A stretch of DNA of 64,000 nucleotides from Schleiferia thermophila. Lineage in GTDB: Bacteria; Bacteroidota; Bacteroidia; Flavobacteriales; Schleiferiaceae. Below, one piece after another: positions 63,738 through 64,000 of this stretch (position 1 is the first letter of the stretch; each line of letters begins with the position of its first letter). The notes under the pieces are model-generated. The model worked only from the letters and a program-made list of their open reading frames with translations, was not told the DNA's origin and made no database searches. The position numbers and the translations under genes were made by a program. The stretch is from positions 1-64,000 of the forward strand of contig NZ_QPJS01000004.1 in assembly GCF_003337435.1 (NCBI RefSeq), written 5' to 3'.

Positions 63738-64000
63738 GAAGTCTAATAGGAACCTTGTTGGTACTGAATTGCAGCAATACAGTATTTGCCCAGAAACTGG
63801 AAGACGGAAAATGGGTCGATGACAATCTTACCTTCAAGGTCGTATACGAAAACATAAGAAAAGCAGGAGAGTTACAGCTGTGCATCGCAAACTTGGAAAA
63901 TGATTTGTGCATTGGCAATCTGATGACTCCATTCGAGGTGTTTGTTTACGACCGAAAAGATTCGCTCATTTGGAGCTCGATCTGGACTGGTACCAACATG
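63730..64000 (+). CDS. Exported protein, partial (runs off the window)
   Basis: An ATG inside the end of miaB opens a frame that continues to the window edge (90 codons). It begins with a signal peptide ([20 protein letters not shown]) and continues [20 protein letters not shown]. The 8-base overlap with miaB suggests co-transcription. Product unknown. Confidence 0.65.

Overview
The window looks like a chromosomal segment of a member of the Bacteroidota, most likely Saprospiria-like. The evidence is proteins ending in type IX secretion (T9SS) sorting domains, promoters of the TTG/TAnnTTTG type, a CCDC81-like HU/SPOR protein, a DUF2723 membrane protein, a fused IcmF mutase and a hemoglobin/transferrin-type TonB receptor. 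Most of the window is moderately AT-rich. A conspicuous GC-rich stretch covers about 54.5-58.2 kb. I found no rRNA, tRNA, CRISPR array or intact insertion sequence.

Layout. 0-13 kb: a T9SS cargo protein, glmM, then a sulfotransferase overlapping an ABC-2 permease and a Wzt-like ATPase (surface polysaccharide export). Next come a coiled-coil lipoprotein, ribD-uvrB, a small repeat protein, a secreted propeller-like protein, queA and a glycosyltransferase. 13.5-17.8 kb: a secreted S8 peptidase whose frame is cut by an in-frame TAG before its T9SS tail, followed by 1.1 kb with only fragmentary open frames. 17.8-21.2 kb: a divergent pair made of a secreted GH13 alpha-amylase and a three-repeat glucan-binding-like T9SS protein. 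21.4-28.3 kb: IcmF, then a Tat-exported SoxB-like metallophosphoesterase with an OprD-like porin.

28.3-37.7 kb is a minus-strand acetate-type module. In transcription order it holds an InsA-like zinc-ribbon/HTH protein, an outer-membrane porin-like protein, a DUF4212 small subunit, an ActP-like symporter, a small membrane protein, an SLC5-STAC-histidine kinase, a receiver-only response regulator and acetyl-CoA synthetase. AT-rich direct repeats and an inverted repeat flank the InsA-like gene. 37.9-42.5 kb: sucD and a large DUF2723 protein. 42.5-52.3 kb: histidine degradation genes (hutI, hutG-like, ftcD-like), a RelA/SpoT enzyme, hemF, pruA with a 25-bp palindrome upstream, and the HU/SPOR protein.

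52.4-56.8 kb: glgB and a DUF3536 GH57-type protein (glycogen metabolism), the latter with strongly C-biased codons. 56.8-57.6 kb holds two GC-rich structured elements. The rest contains an AlkB-like dioxygenase, a small membrane protein upstream of a heme-type TonB receptor, a small exported protein, miaB, and the start of another exported protein.

The gene set suggests an aerobic polymer degrader that secretes glucanases and peptidases by T9SS, takes up acetate and amino acids, and stores glycogen. The best candidates for something undescribed are the acetate locus with its InsA-like regulator and AT-rich repeats, the interrupted S8 peptidase, and the structured GC-rich elements.
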